Origin: Arthrobacter sp. 24S4-2
GTDB taxonomy: Bacteria; Actinomycetota; Actinomycetes; Actinomycetales; Micrococcaceae
NCBI RefSeq assembly: GCF_005280255.1
Contig: NZ_CP040018.1
Span: 5,394,001-5,458,000 of the forward strand
DNA: 64,000 bases
Reading direction: 5' to 3'
Below, one piece after another: positions 9,907 through 17,963 of this stretch. The notes under the pieces are model-generated. The model did no database searches. It had not been told where the DNA came from and saw only the letters and a program-made list of their open reading frames with translations. Every line of letters begins with the position of its first letter. The first letter of the stretch is position 1. The position numbers and the translations under genes were made by a program.

Positions 9907-11214
9907 GTGACCCACGAAACACTTGATGCCGCGGCGGAAGTCCTGCCGGCCGAAGCCATTGACGCAATCGAACGCGCGGCAACGTCCGCCCACCGCCACG
10001 ATGAACTCTTCTCGGAGCGCGCAGCCAACATCAAGCAGTCCGCCGTCCGCGATGTCTTCGACATCTCCCTGCGTCCGGGCCTCGTGTCCCTGGCCGGCGG
10101 CAGCCCGTACCTGCAGTCCCTGCCGCTGGAACGGCTCGGCCAGACGGCAGCGAAGATCATCGCCGACCAGGGCATGACCGCCCTGCAGTACGGCAGCGGC
10201 CAGGGTACGGAAGAGCTCCGCACGCAGATCTGCGAGGTGATGGCGGCCGAGGGCATCCTCGACGCCGACCCCCGGAACGTGGTGATCACCGCCGGCTCGC
10301 AGTCTGCCCAGGACGTGGCCACCAAGGTGTTCTGCGATCCCGGCGACGTTGTCCTCGTGGAGGACCCCACGTACGTCGGCGCCCTCAACACGTTCGAGGC
10401 CTACCAGGTGGAAGTGGCCGCCGTTCCCATGGACGGGCACGGCCTGGTTCCGGACCTCCTGGAGGCGCGGATCGCCGCCCTGCAGACAGCGGGCAAGAAC
10501 ATCAAGTTCCTGTATACGATCCCCAACTTCAACAACCCCTCCGGCATCACCATGGCCGAAGAGCGCCGGCAGGAAATCGTCAACATATGCCGCAATGCGA
10601 ATATTCTGGTGCTGGAGGACAATCCATACGGCCTGCTCCGCTTCAACGGCAAGCCTTTGGCTCCGCTGCGGGCGGCAAACCCCGATGACGTCATCTACAT
10701 GGGCTCCTTCTCCAAGATCTTCGCACCGGGCCTGAGGATCGGCTGGGCGCTGGTGCCCGCGCACCTGCAGCGCCGGTACTACCTGGCCTCCGAGGCTGTC
10801 ACGTTGTGCCCGTCCACCCTCAACCAGATGCTGGTATCCGCCTACCTGCGGGACTACGACTGGAAGGGGCAGATCGAGACGTACCGCGGACTGTACTCCG
10901 AGCGGTGCCAGGCCATGCTTGCCGCGCTGGAGCAGTACATGCCGGAGGGGCTGAGCTGGACGCGGCCCGAGGGCGGCTTCTTCGTCTGGGTGACGCTCCC
11001 CGAGGGCGTCGACACCTATCCATTGCTGCGCAAGGCAATAGATGCCGGCGTGGTGTTCATCCCGGGTGCGGCCTTTACGCATGCCGATGGGCCGTCCAAC
11101 AAGCTGCGCCTCGCATTCAGCGCCGTTCCGCCGGAGACAATTGCCGAAGGTGTACGGCGGCTCGCCCCGGTGCTGCAGGATGCCATCGCCGCACTGGAGC
11201 CGGGGGCGCTGTAG
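9907..11214 (+). CDS. PLP-dependent fold-I aminotransferase
   Basis: An aminotransferase of the MocR/2-aminoadipate (LysN-like) group without a DNA-binding domain, about 435 residues. LAGGSPYLQSLPL and QYGSGQGTEELR form the substrate pocket, NFNNPSG the conserved loop, and SFSKIFAPGLRIGW carries the PLP lysine. It transfers amino groups between amino acids and 2-oxo acids. I prefer the GTG at 9907 because a TATCCT box ends 6 nt before it, as in leaderless actinobacterial mRNAs. The ATG at 9886 lies inside a regulatory dyad with no ribosome site and adds only seven residues. It is divergent from the PEP mutase-family gene. Confidence 0.9.
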   Translation: MTHETLDAAAEVLPAEAIDAIERAATSAHRHDELFSERAANIKQSAVRDVFDISLRPGLVSLAGGSPYLQSLPLERLGQTAAKIIADQGMTALQYGSGQGTEELRTQICEVMAAEGILDADPRNVVITAGSQSAQDVATKVFCDPGDVVLVEDPTYVGALNTFEAYQVEVAAVPMDGHGLVPDLLEARIAALQTAGKNIKFLYTIPNFNNPSGITMAEERRQEIVNICRNANILVLEDNPYGLLRFNGKPLAPLRAANPDDVIYMGSFSKIFAPGLRIGWALVPAHLQRRYYLASEAVTLCPSTLNQMLVSAYLRDYDWKGQIETYRGLYSERCQAMLAALEQYMPEGLSWTRPEGGFFVWVTLPEGVDTYPLLRKAIDAGVVFIPGAAFTHADGPSNKLRLAFSAVPPETIAEGVRRLAPVLQDAIAALEPGAL

Positions 11215-11280
11215 CCTGAATCATCGCTGCACTGCGCTAGGCTCTTCCATTAGCTTGACCGATCCAAAAGGAGCAGGACC

Positions 11281-11712
11281 ATGACCGGAATTATTGTCGT
11301 CGGCGTTGACGGCAGCGAGACTGCCATGAGGGCTGCGGAAACAGCCCAGGGCCTTGCCGTATCGCTGGGAGCAACGCTGCACGTGGTCAGCGCCTTCGAC
11401 AGCGACCGCACCGAGGTGTACGGCAGCGGCAGCGACCGGTGGATTGTTTCCGACGCGGGCGAGGCCGAGAAAGTGGCCAAGGACGTGGCGGCCCGGCTGA
11501 ACACGGAAGGCCTGAAGGTCACCTATTCCTCGGCCCGCGGCAAGCCGGCGGAAGCCCTCATCAGGGAAGCCGAGCGTTTTGACGCCCGCATGATCGTAGT
11601 GGGCAACCGCCGGATGCGCGGACTGGGCAGGGTGCTGGGCAGCGTGGCCAACAGCGTGGCCCACAACGCCCCCTGCGACGTCTATATAGCCAAGACGGAC
11701 GTGGCCGACTAG
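11281..11712 (+). CDS. Universal stress protein, UspA family
   Basis: A 143-residue single-domain Usp protein. VVGVDGSETAM is the N-terminal ATP-site strand and loop, and GNRRMRGLGRVLGSVANSV gives the G-2X-G-9X-G(S/T)-type ATP-binding motif, so it is probably an ATP-binding Usp. AAAGGAG precedes the ATG at a good distance, and TAGGCT at 11238-11243 may be the -10 box. Its stop overlaps that of the convergent ligase gene in the tetranucleotide CTAG. Confidence 0.93.
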   Translation: MTGIIVVGVDGSETAMRAAETAQGLAVSLGATLHVVSAFDSDRTEVYGSGSDRWIVSDAGEAEKVAKDVAARLNTEGLKVTYSSARGKPAEALIREAERFDARMIVVGNRRMRGLGRVLGSVANSVAHNAPCDVYIAKTDVAD

Positions 11713-13292
11713 CCCTGCTTCAGGAGCCGGCGCAGGATCTTCCCGGACGCTGATTTGGGTACGGCGTCGATGAACTCCACCCGGCGGACCTTCTTGAAGG
11801 GTGCCACCCTGCCGGCCACGAAGTCGACCACAGCTGCTTCATCCAGCGCCTGGCCCGGCTCACCCGGCTGACGCACCACGAAGGCCATGGGCACTTCCTG
11901 GCCATCGGCGTCGGGCGTTCCGATTACGGCGGCATCGGCGATGCCGGGATGCGTCAGGAGCAGCGCTTCGAGTTCAGCCGGGGCGATCTGGTAGCCCTTG
12001 TATTTGATGAGCTCCTTGAGCCTGTCCACGATGGTGACCAGGCCGTCTGCCCGGACCGTGGCGATGTCGCCGGTGTGCAGGAAGCCGTCCGCATCGAGGG
12101 TGTCCGCCGTTTCCTCCGGCCTGTTGAGGTAGCCCAGCATCACGTTGGGACCGCGGCACAGCAGGTGGCCCGGGGCGCTGGTGCCGTCCGCCGGGATCTC
12201 GATCTCTTCACCGGTGGCGGGATCCACCAGCCGGCAGTCCATGTTGGGCACCGTGAAGCCCACGGAACTCACCGGCACTTCCGTGGCGTCCCGCGGAATC
12301 AGGTGGGACACCGGGCTCATCTCCGTCATGCCGTAGCCCTGCAGCACCCGGCAGCCCAGCCGGTCCGCCAGGGCGCGGCCCAGCTCCCCGTCCAGCGGCG
12401 CGGCGCCGGAGAGCGCGGTGTGGACGGAGCTGAGATCGTAGTCGGCAACGAGGGGATGCTTGGACAAAGCCACAGCCACCGGCGGAGCGATAAACAGGTA
12501 CGTGCATTTGTGGTCCTGGATGGTGCGCAGGAAGTCGGCGAGGTCAAACCGGGGCATGGTGACCAGGCAGGCGCGTTCCCTCAGGGCCAGGTTCAGGAGC
12601 ACCGTCAGGCCGTAGATGTGGAAGAACGGGAGCAGGGCAAGCAATCTGTCCTCGGGCGCCACGTTCAGCAGGCCCCTGGACTGTTCTACGTTGGCCACCA
12701 GGTTGCGGTGGCTGAGCTTCACGCCTTTCGGCCGTCCCGTGGTGCCGGACGAGTACGGCAGCACCGCCACATGGGTGGCCGGATCGAAGGAAATCCCGGG
12801 CGCCGTGGCGTCAGCTGCCAGCAGGTCCGTCAATGACGGGTGACCTGCGGCGCCGTCGAGCACCACCAGCCGGTCAGCAGAAATTCCGGCGCGTTCGGCG
12901 GCCTGCTCGGCGCCCGGGAGGAGCGCAGACACGGTAAACAGCCACGTGGCTTCGGCATCCTGGAGCTGCAGGGTCAGTTCATCGGCCGTGTAGAGGGAGT
13001 TGACGGTGGTGACGGTGGCGCCGGCGCGAAGCAGCCCGTGGAACACCGCGGCGAAGGCCGGGACGTTGGGGCAGAGCATCGCGGCAACCCCGTCGGCGCC
13101 GAGTCCGAGCGCGGACACCGCGCCCGCCACGGCGTTGATCTGCTCCAGCAGCTGGCGGTAGGTGGTCTGTTCGCCGCTGGCACCGTCCACGACGGCGGTC
13201 CGGTCCATATCCGCCTCCGTGAGACCGCCGAAGAGGTACTCATAAAGGCTTTGGTCGGGGATGACCACGTCCGGGAAAGGGCTCGAAAACAC
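11709..13292 (-). CDS. AMP-dependent acyl-CoA synthetase/ligase (4-coumarate:CoA ligase-like)
   Basis: A 527-residue ANL-superfamily enzyme that activates a carboxylic acid as acyl-AMP and transfers it to CoA. The P-loop motif is YSSGTTGRPKGVKLSH, the A5 motif QGYGMTEMSP, then HTGDIATVRADG, and the C-terminal lysine motif PKSASGKILRR. The overall pattern resembles 4-coumarate:CoA ligases. I start at GTG 13292 (VFSSPFPDVV) because AAAGGAGATC lies just upstream; the longer frame to 13373 reads through the promoter. It stands alone and may feed aromatic or medium-chain acids into beta-oxidation. Confidence 0.9.
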   Translation of the reverse strand: MFSSPFPDVVIPDQSLYEYLFGGLTEADMDRTAVVDGASGEQTTYRQLLEQINAVAGAVSALGLGADGVAAMLCPNVPAFAAVFHGLLRAGATVTTVNSLYTADELTLQLQDAEATWLFTVSALLPGAEQAAERAGISADRLVVLDGAAGHPSLTDLLAADATAPGISFDPATHVAVLPYSSGTTGRPKGVKLSHRNLVANVEQSRGLLNVAPEDRLLALLPFFHIYGLTVLLNLALRERACLVTMPRFDLADFLRTIQDHKCTYLFIAPPVAVALSKHPLVADYDLSSVHTALSGAAPLDGELGRALADRLGCRVLQGYGMTEMSPVSHLIPRDATEVPVSSVGFTVPNMDCRLVDPATGEEIEIPADGTSAPGHLLCRGPNVMLGYLNRPEETADTLDADGFLHTGDIATVRADGLVTIVDRLKELIKYKGYQIAPAELEALLLTHPGIADAAVIGTPDADGQEVPMAFVVRQPGEPGQALDEAAVVDFVAGRVAPFKKVRRVEFIDAVPKSASGKILRRLLKQG

Positions 13293-13521
13293 GCAAGATC
13301 TCCTTTGATCCGCTCCCGCCAGCCGGCGGAAGCTGCCGGCGGCAGCTGGTGCCACTCTAGTGCGGCATGTCAAGCATCCGCCGCCGCGGCTTGACCGGCG
13401 TCACTCGCCCTGGTGGGCAGCCTCACCCGTTTTTCGGCGGAATGGCGCGGTTTGCAACGGTAAAATTGGAGTGTGCTCGATGGTGCGGACATCCGGGTAC
13501 CATCGACTTCAGGGGAACACC

Positions 13522-13860
13522 ATGCTCACACTCCAGCGCCGCCAGCTGGTAGGCCACGACATCCTTCTGGCCCGCCACGGCAACCACATCAGCACCATGC
13601 GCGTGGACCGTGTCAACGACCGGGTGGTCGCTTTCCTCGACGACGGGTCAACGGACAGCGCCCCGAACCTCATCACGCCCGGCCTGAACCTGCCGGAGAC
13701 CTTCCGGACCGTTATGCGCGATGACTGGAAGTTCTTCGCGGTGGTCACCACCTGCGTCACCGGGTTTGCCGGCGCGATGATCGCCGCGGCGGTCGCCCTG
13801 AGCGGGATGACGTCGGACCCGGCCCTGGCCCAGATGCTCGCGAACTACCCCGCCTATTAG
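13522..13860 (+). CDS. Small conserved membrane protein, unknown function
   Basis: A 112-residue protein. The first 75 residues are soluble and beta-rich in appearance (MLTLQRRQLVGHDILLARHG, DRVVAFLDDGSTDS), then comes one hydrophobic helix (FFAVVTTCVTGFAGAMIAAAVALSG) and a short tail. AGGGG lies upstream of the ATG at 13522. I do not recognise a named family and propose no function. A bidirectional terminator separates it from the convergent E2 gene. Confidence 0.75.
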   Translation: MLTLQRRQLVGHDILLARHGNHISTMRVDRVNDRVVAFLDDGSTDSAPNLITPGLNLPETFRTVMRDDWKFFAVVTTCVTGFAGAMIAAAVALSGMTSDPALAQMLANYPAY

Positions 13861-13895
13861 GACGTCCCCTTCAACTGCCTTCTGTCGATTGACGC

Positions 13896-13939
13896 AAAGG
13901 AACCCCGCCGCTGAATTCCAGCCGCGGGGTTTCCTTTTT
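13896..13939. terminator. Bidirectional terminator between convergent genes
   Basis: AAAGGAACCCCG at the left and CGGGGTTTCCTTTTT at the right form a strong imperfect stem around an AT-containing loop, with T runs on both strands. It serves the small membrane protein gene on the plus strand and the bkd operon on the minus strand. Confidence 0.75.
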
Positions 13940-13950
13940 GCCAGGCAGCA

Positions 13951-13980
13951 CTGGTTTAGGAGGTCCTGGTTTAGGAGGTC
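13951..13980. repeat. 15-bp perfect tandem duplication at the E2 3' end
   Basis: CTGGTTTAGGAGGTC occurs twice in tandem directly after the E2 stop codon. On the minus strand each unit repeats the GACCTCCT-like string that resembles the last E2 codons, so it looks like a local slippage product. Confidence 0.85.
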
Positions 13981-15549
13981 CTAGTCCAGGAGGAGGGCAG
14001 GCTCCTCAAGAATGGCTGCGACGTCGGCCATAAAGCGTGCCGAGAGGTCCCCGTCCACCACGCGGTGGTCGAACGATCCGCCCAGGGTGGTGATCCACCG
14101 CGGGATGACTTCGCCGTCCAGGACCCACGGCTTCTGCTTGATGGTGCCGAAGGCGACGATTGCCACTTCGCCCGGGTTGATGATCGGGGTACCCGTATCG
14201 ATGCCGAGGGCGCCGATGTTGGTGACGGTAAGGGTGCCGCCCTGCATCTGGGCGGGCTGGGTCTTTCCGGCGCGTGCCGTGGTGGCCAGCTCGTTGAGCG
14301 CAAGCGCCAGTTCCTTGAGGGACAGGTCCTGGGCATTTTTGATGTTCGGAACCATCAGGCCGCGGGGTGTTGCCGCCGCAATGCCAAGGTTCATGAAGTG
14401 CTTGACATGGATCTCGGCGGTATCACTGCCGTCGGCGTTGTCCACCCATGTGGCGTTGACGCTGGGGTTCCGGGCGGCTGCCCAAATGACCGCCTTGGCC
14501 AGGATCAGCAGCGGGGAGACCCTGATGCCCTCGAAGTCGCGTGACACCTTGAGGCGCTTGACGAACTCCATGGTGCGGCTTGCATCAACGTCCACGAAGA
14601 TGCTGACGTGCGGAGCGGCGAACGCGGACTCCACCATCGCCTTGGCTGTTGCCTTGCGGACTCCCTTGACGGGTATCCGCTCGATGCGCTGGTCCTGCGG
14701 CCGCCCGGACTTGCCCCAGAAGGTGTCCGCCTTGTCCACCTCGGCGTCGCGCTGGGCCTGGTAGCTCACCAGGTCCTCGCGGGTGACCTCGCCCCGCGCG
14801 CCGGTGGCCACGACGTCGGCGAGGTCGATCCCGAGGTCCCGGGCGATCTTGCGCACCGGCGGCTTGGCCAGGACCCGGTTCACCAGGCCGCTAATAGTTC
14901 CGCCGAGGGTCGGGCGTGCTGTGCCTTCGTCGGGTGCGGCGCCCTGGTCGGCGGCGGACGCGGGGCCGGCGCTGATCCAGATGCCCTGGGACTCGACGGG
15001 CTCGGTCACGGGGGCGGCGGCCGGCGCCGGTGCTGTCCTGGAGCCCGCCGAAACGGCGGCGGCAGTGGCTGACTTGCGCGGACGGCGCTTGACGGCGTCG
15101 GCCTTCGGGCCGGAACCCACGAGCGGCCCGGCCGCACTTCCAGCCACGGGGACGGCACGCGCTGCCGGTGCCTCGCTGTCTTCCTCAGACAGCGTTCCGT
15201 ACATCGGTGCGCCGGCTGCGGGCTCCAGGCTAGGGGCCTGCTGCGGGGCGGCCGGCGCCGCCGCGGCGGCGGCGGCCGGAACATCCGCCGGCGTGGGGTC
15301 GCCGGACACGGCGTCGCTCACGCTGATGATCGGAGTGCCGACGTCGACCGTCACGCCTACCGGCACCAGCAGCTCGGTGACTGTTCCGGCGAACGGGGAC
15401 GGCAGCTCCACCAGGGACTTGGCCGTCTCGATTTCGCACAGGATGTCGTTTATTGCGACGCTGTCACCGGGCTTGACGTTCCAGGAAACGATCTCGGCCT
15501 CGGTGAGTCCTTCGCCCACATCGGGGAGGTTGAACTTGTTTACAGTCAT
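13981..15549 (-). CDS. bkdC: Dihydrolipoamide acyltransferase, E2 of a 2-oxoacid dehydrogenase
   Basis: A 522-residue E2 enzyme. One lipoyl domain spans about residues 3-78, with the lipoyl lysine in ETAKSLVELPSP. A long Ala/Pro-rich linker follows, then a peripheral subunit-binding domain (KPPVRKIARDLGIDLADVVATG), a second linker, and the catalytic domain with the acyltransferase motif DHRVVDGD near the C-terminus. It moves the acyl group from E1 to CoA. I start at ATG 15549 (MTVNKFNLPDVGEG). It is the last gene of E1alpha-E1beta-E2; no E3 is present in the window, so E3 must come from elsewhere. Confidence 0.93.
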   Translation of the reverse strand: MTVNKFNLPDVGEGLTEAEIVSWNVKPGDSVAINDILCEIETAKSLVELPSPFAGTVTELLVPVGVTVDVGTPIISVSDAVSGDPTPADVPAAAAAAAPAAPQQAPSLEPAAGAPMYGTLSEEDSEAPAARAVPVAGSAAGPLVGSGPKADAVKRRPRKSATAAAVSAGSRTAPAPAAAPVTEPVESQGIWISAGPASAADQGAAPDEGTARPTLGGTISGLVNRVLAKPPVRKIARDLGIDLADVVATGARGEVTREDLVSYQAQRDAEVDKADTFWGKSGRPQDQRIERIPVKGVRKATAKAMVESAFAAPHVSIFVDVDASRTMEFVKRLKVSRDFEGIRVSPLLILAKAVIWAAARNPSVNATWVDNADGSDTAEIHVKHFMNLGIAAATPRGLMVPNIKNAQDLSLKELALALNELATTARAGKTQPAQMQGGTLTVTNIGALGIDTGTPIINPGEVAIVAFGTIKQKPWVLDGEVIPRWITTLGGSFDHRVVDGDLSARFMADVAAILEEPALLLD

Positions 15550-15574
15550 GGGGTCCTCGGTTTGGAAGGCGACG

Positions 15575-16555
15575 TCAGTAGGCAAGGGCGCGGTCCAGCG
15601 CCTCGAGGATACGGTCGATGTCCGGCAGGTAGTCCTCTTCGACTTTGGCCACCGGGTAGGGCATGTGGAAGCCGCCCACACGGATCACCGGGGCTTCAAG
15701 GGACAGGAACGCACGTTCGCTGACGCGGGCCGCAATTTCGCCGCCGATCCCACCGAAGGTCGGTGCCTCGTGCGCCACGATGAGCCGGCCGGTCTTCTTG
15801 ACGGAGTCCGTAACGGTGTCGAAGTCGATCGGCGAAATCGAGCGCAGGTCGATCACCTCGACGCTGTGGCCGTCCTCGGCTGCCGCAGCGGCAGCAGCCA
15901 GGGCCACCGGAACCAGCGGGCCGTAGGCCACCACGGTGGCGTCCGTGCCTTCGCGCAGCACGTGTGCCTTGAACGGGTCCGCGGAGGCGCCGGGCGACTC
16001 CGTGTCGACGTCGCCCTTGAGCCAGTAGCGCCGCTTCGGCTCGAAGACGATCACCGGGTCCTGGCAGTCGACGGCCTGCTGGATCATCCAATAGGCATCG
16101 TGCGGGTTGGACGGGGTGATGATGCGCAGGCCGGCCGTGTGCGCGAACAGTGCCTCCGGGGACTCGGAGTGGTGTTCAATCGAGCCGATGCCGCCTCCGT
16201 ACGGGATGCGGATGACAACGGGAACCGTGAGGTTCCCGTTGCTGCGTGCGTGCATCTTGGCCAGCTGGGTGGTGATCTGGTTGAAGCCCGGAAAGACGAA
16301 ACCGTCGAACTGGATCTCACAGACCGGCAGGTAGCCGCTGAGGGCAAGTCCGATCGCGGTTCCGATGATGCCGGACTCGGCCAGCGGGGTGTCCACGACG
16401 CGGTCGGCACCGAACTCGCCGATCAGGCCGTCCGTGACCCGGTAGACGCCGCCCAGCGGACCGATGTCCTCGCCCATGAGCAGAGTCCGGGGATTGTTGC
16501 TGAGGGTAGCGCGCAGGCCTTCATTGATTGCCTTTGCAATGGTCATCGTGGTCAT
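15575..16555 (-). CDS. bkdB: 2-oxoisovalerate dehydrogenase E1 beta subunit
   Basis: A 326-residue transketolase-like beta subunit with MGEDIGPLGGVYRVTDGL near the N-terminus, the conserved DTPLAESGIIGTAIGLALSG segment and an intact C-terminal domain. With E1 alpha it binds thiamine diphosphate and decarboxylates branched-chain 2-oxo acids from Val, Leu and Ile. Its ATG overlaps the E1 alpha stop (ATGA), implying coupled synthesis of the heterotetramer. Substrate range (branched-chain rather than pyruvate) is inferred from the separate alpha/beta architecture and similarity to Bkd proteins. Confidence 0.93.
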   Translation of the reverse strand: MTTMTIAKAINEGLRATLSNNPRTLLMGEDIGPLGGVYRVTDGLIGEFGADRVVDTPLAESGIIGTAIGLALSGYLPVCEIQFDGFVFPGFNQITTQLAKMHARSNGNLTVPVVIRIPYGGGIGSIEHHSESPEALFAHTAGLRIITPSNPHDAYWMIQQAVDCQDPVIVFEPKRRYWLKGDVDTESPGASADPFKAHVLREGTDATVVAYGPLVPVALAAAAAAAEDGHSVEVIDLRSISPIDFDTVTDSVKKTGRLIVAHEAPTFGGIGGEIAARVSERAFLSLEAPVIRVGGFHMPYPVAKVEEDYLPDIDRILEALDRALAY

Positions 16556-17814
16556 CGCTTGGCAGCCCCGTCCTTGTTTGCCTGCTCGGCGTTTGCCTGG
16601 TCGGCATCTTCTTCGTCAGCGAATCCTGCGCTGTATTCCTCAAACCAGGCCAGCTCTTCAGCCACCAGCGGGTGCGCCTCGGCGTACGTGTTCGCGAACG
16701 CCGTCCGGATGTCCGGGGTTTCGAGGTCGTGGGTCGTCTTGCGGACGTAGGCGGCGAGCTCGTCCCCGTCGGCTTTGACCTTTTCAAAAAAGGCGTCGTC
16801 TGCGAAGCCCTCGGTGCGGAGGTACTTCTCGAGCCGCTCGAGGGGATCCTTCGCCCGCCACTGCGCCTCTTCGTCGGAGCCGCGGTATTTAGTGGGATCG
16901 TCGGCCGTCGTGTGCGCGCCGACGCGGTACGTGAAGGCCTCGATCAGCACCGGGCTCTTGCCCTCGCGGGCACGCTCGAGTGCCCACTCGGTGACAGCGT
17001 GGACCGCGATCACATCGTTGCCGTCCACCCTGATGCCCGGGAAGCCGTAGCCCTTGGCCCGGTTGGACAACGGGACGCGGGTCTGCACCGTGCTGGGCAC
17101 GGAGATGGCCCAATGGTTGTTCTGGCAGAAGAACACCACGGGCGCGTTATACGACGCAGCGAACACCATGGACTCGTGCACGTCGCCTTCGGAGCTGGCA
17201 CCGTCGCCGAAGTAGACCATGACGGCGGCCTTGGGTTCCTGCGGCTGGCCCGGGGTGGCGTTGGCCGCCGCAAGTTTCTGGTCCCGCTGGATGCCCATGG
17301 CGTAGCCCACGGCATGCGGAGTCTGCGCGGCCAGAACCAGTGTGTACAGGTGGAAATTCGTGTCCTTGGGGTTCCAGCCGCCGTTCGACACCCCGCGGAA
17401 CTGGCGAAGGAGTTCGGCCAGGTCCACGTTGCGGGTCAGTGCGACGCCGTGTTCGCGGTAGGTCGGGAAGATGTAGTCCTGCGGCTGGCTGGCCCGGCCC
17501 GAACCGATCTGCGCGGCCTCCTGGCCGGTGAGCGGCACCCACAGGGCCAGCTGGCCCTGACGCTGGAGCGCGGTTGCTTCCTGGTCGAAGCGCCGGATGG
17601 CTGCCATGTCAGCGTAGAAGCCGCAGAGCTTTTCGGCATCGAGACGGTTGGCGTACTCGGAGAAGACCGGGTCCTCACCCAATGTGCCGTCCGGCCCAAG
17701 CAGCTGGACCATGTGGGCGGCAGGCTCACCCAGTAGGGCCTCGGCCTTCGCCTCGAGCTGGTCGTCTACCCCGGTTCCGTCGAACTCGGTAGCAGGCAGA
17801 TGTGTGGCGCCCAT
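16552..17814 (-). CDS. bkdA: 2-oxoisovalerate dehydrogenase E1 alpha subunit
   Basis: A 420-residue thiamine-diphosphate enzyme. The ThDP motif begins GDGASSEGDVHE and ends FFCQNNHWA; YRVGAHTTADDPTKYR is the conserved phosphorylation-loop region of branched-chain E1 alpha proteins. The C-terminus after about residue 395 is acidic and repetitive (DQANAEQANKDG), probably disordered. It is the first gene of the operon, and a perfect 42-bp palindrome lies 48 nt upstream of its ATG, where an Lrp-type or GntR-type regulator could act. No regulator gene is adjacent. Confidence 0.94.
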   Translation of the reverse strand: MGATHLPATEFDGTGVDDQLEAKAEALLGEPAAHMVQLLGPDGTLGEDPVFSEYANRLDAEKLCGFYADMAAIRRFDQEATALQRQGQLALWVPLTGQEAAQIGSGRASQPQDYIFPTYREHGVALTRNVDLAELLRQFRGVSNGGWNPKDTNFHLYTLVLAAQTPHAVGYAMGIQRDQKLAAANATPGQPQEPKAAVMVYFGDGASSEGDVHESMVFAASYNAPVVFFCQNNHWAISVPSTVQTRVPLSNRAKGYGFPGIRVDGNDVIAVHAVTEWALERAREGKSPVLIEAFTYRVGAHTTADDPTKYRGSDEEAQWRAKDPLERLEKYLRTEGFADDAFFEKVKADGDELAAYVRKTTHDLETPDIRTAFANTYAEAHPLVAEELAWFEEYSAGFADEEDADQANAEQANKDGAAKR

Positions 17815-17861
17815 ACCGTCTCCTCGCTTGCCGCACCTGCGTGCGTCGCAATCTCGCTGGG

Positions 17862-17903
17862 ATATATGCCGGATCGGGAATACATTCCCGATCCGGCATA
17901 TAT
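17862..17903. promoter_or_regulatory. Perfect 42-bp palindrome upstream of bkd operon
   Basis: The 19-nt arm ATATATGCCGGATCGGGAA is followed by TACA and then by its exact reverse complement. It lies 48 nt before the E1 alpha start and 60 nt after the upstream aminotransferase stop. No T run follows on either strand, so an operator is more likely than an intrinsic terminator, although hairpin formation in RNA is possible. Confidence 0.8.
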
Positions 17904-17963
17904 TTTGGCTTACTGTCCCTTACTTTATCCGCAGTAGGCGGGCACCGGGCGCTATGTTAAGCG

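Noticed and set aside
9783..10391. N-terminal extension of the PEP mutase-family frame
   Set aside because: The added 200 codons run antisense to the aminotransferase and its promoter and have no similarity to the family.
14783..16750. Plus-strand open frame of 655 codons
   Set aside because: Antisense to the E2 and E1 beta genes; Ala/Pro/Gly-rich translation mirrors the E2 linker.
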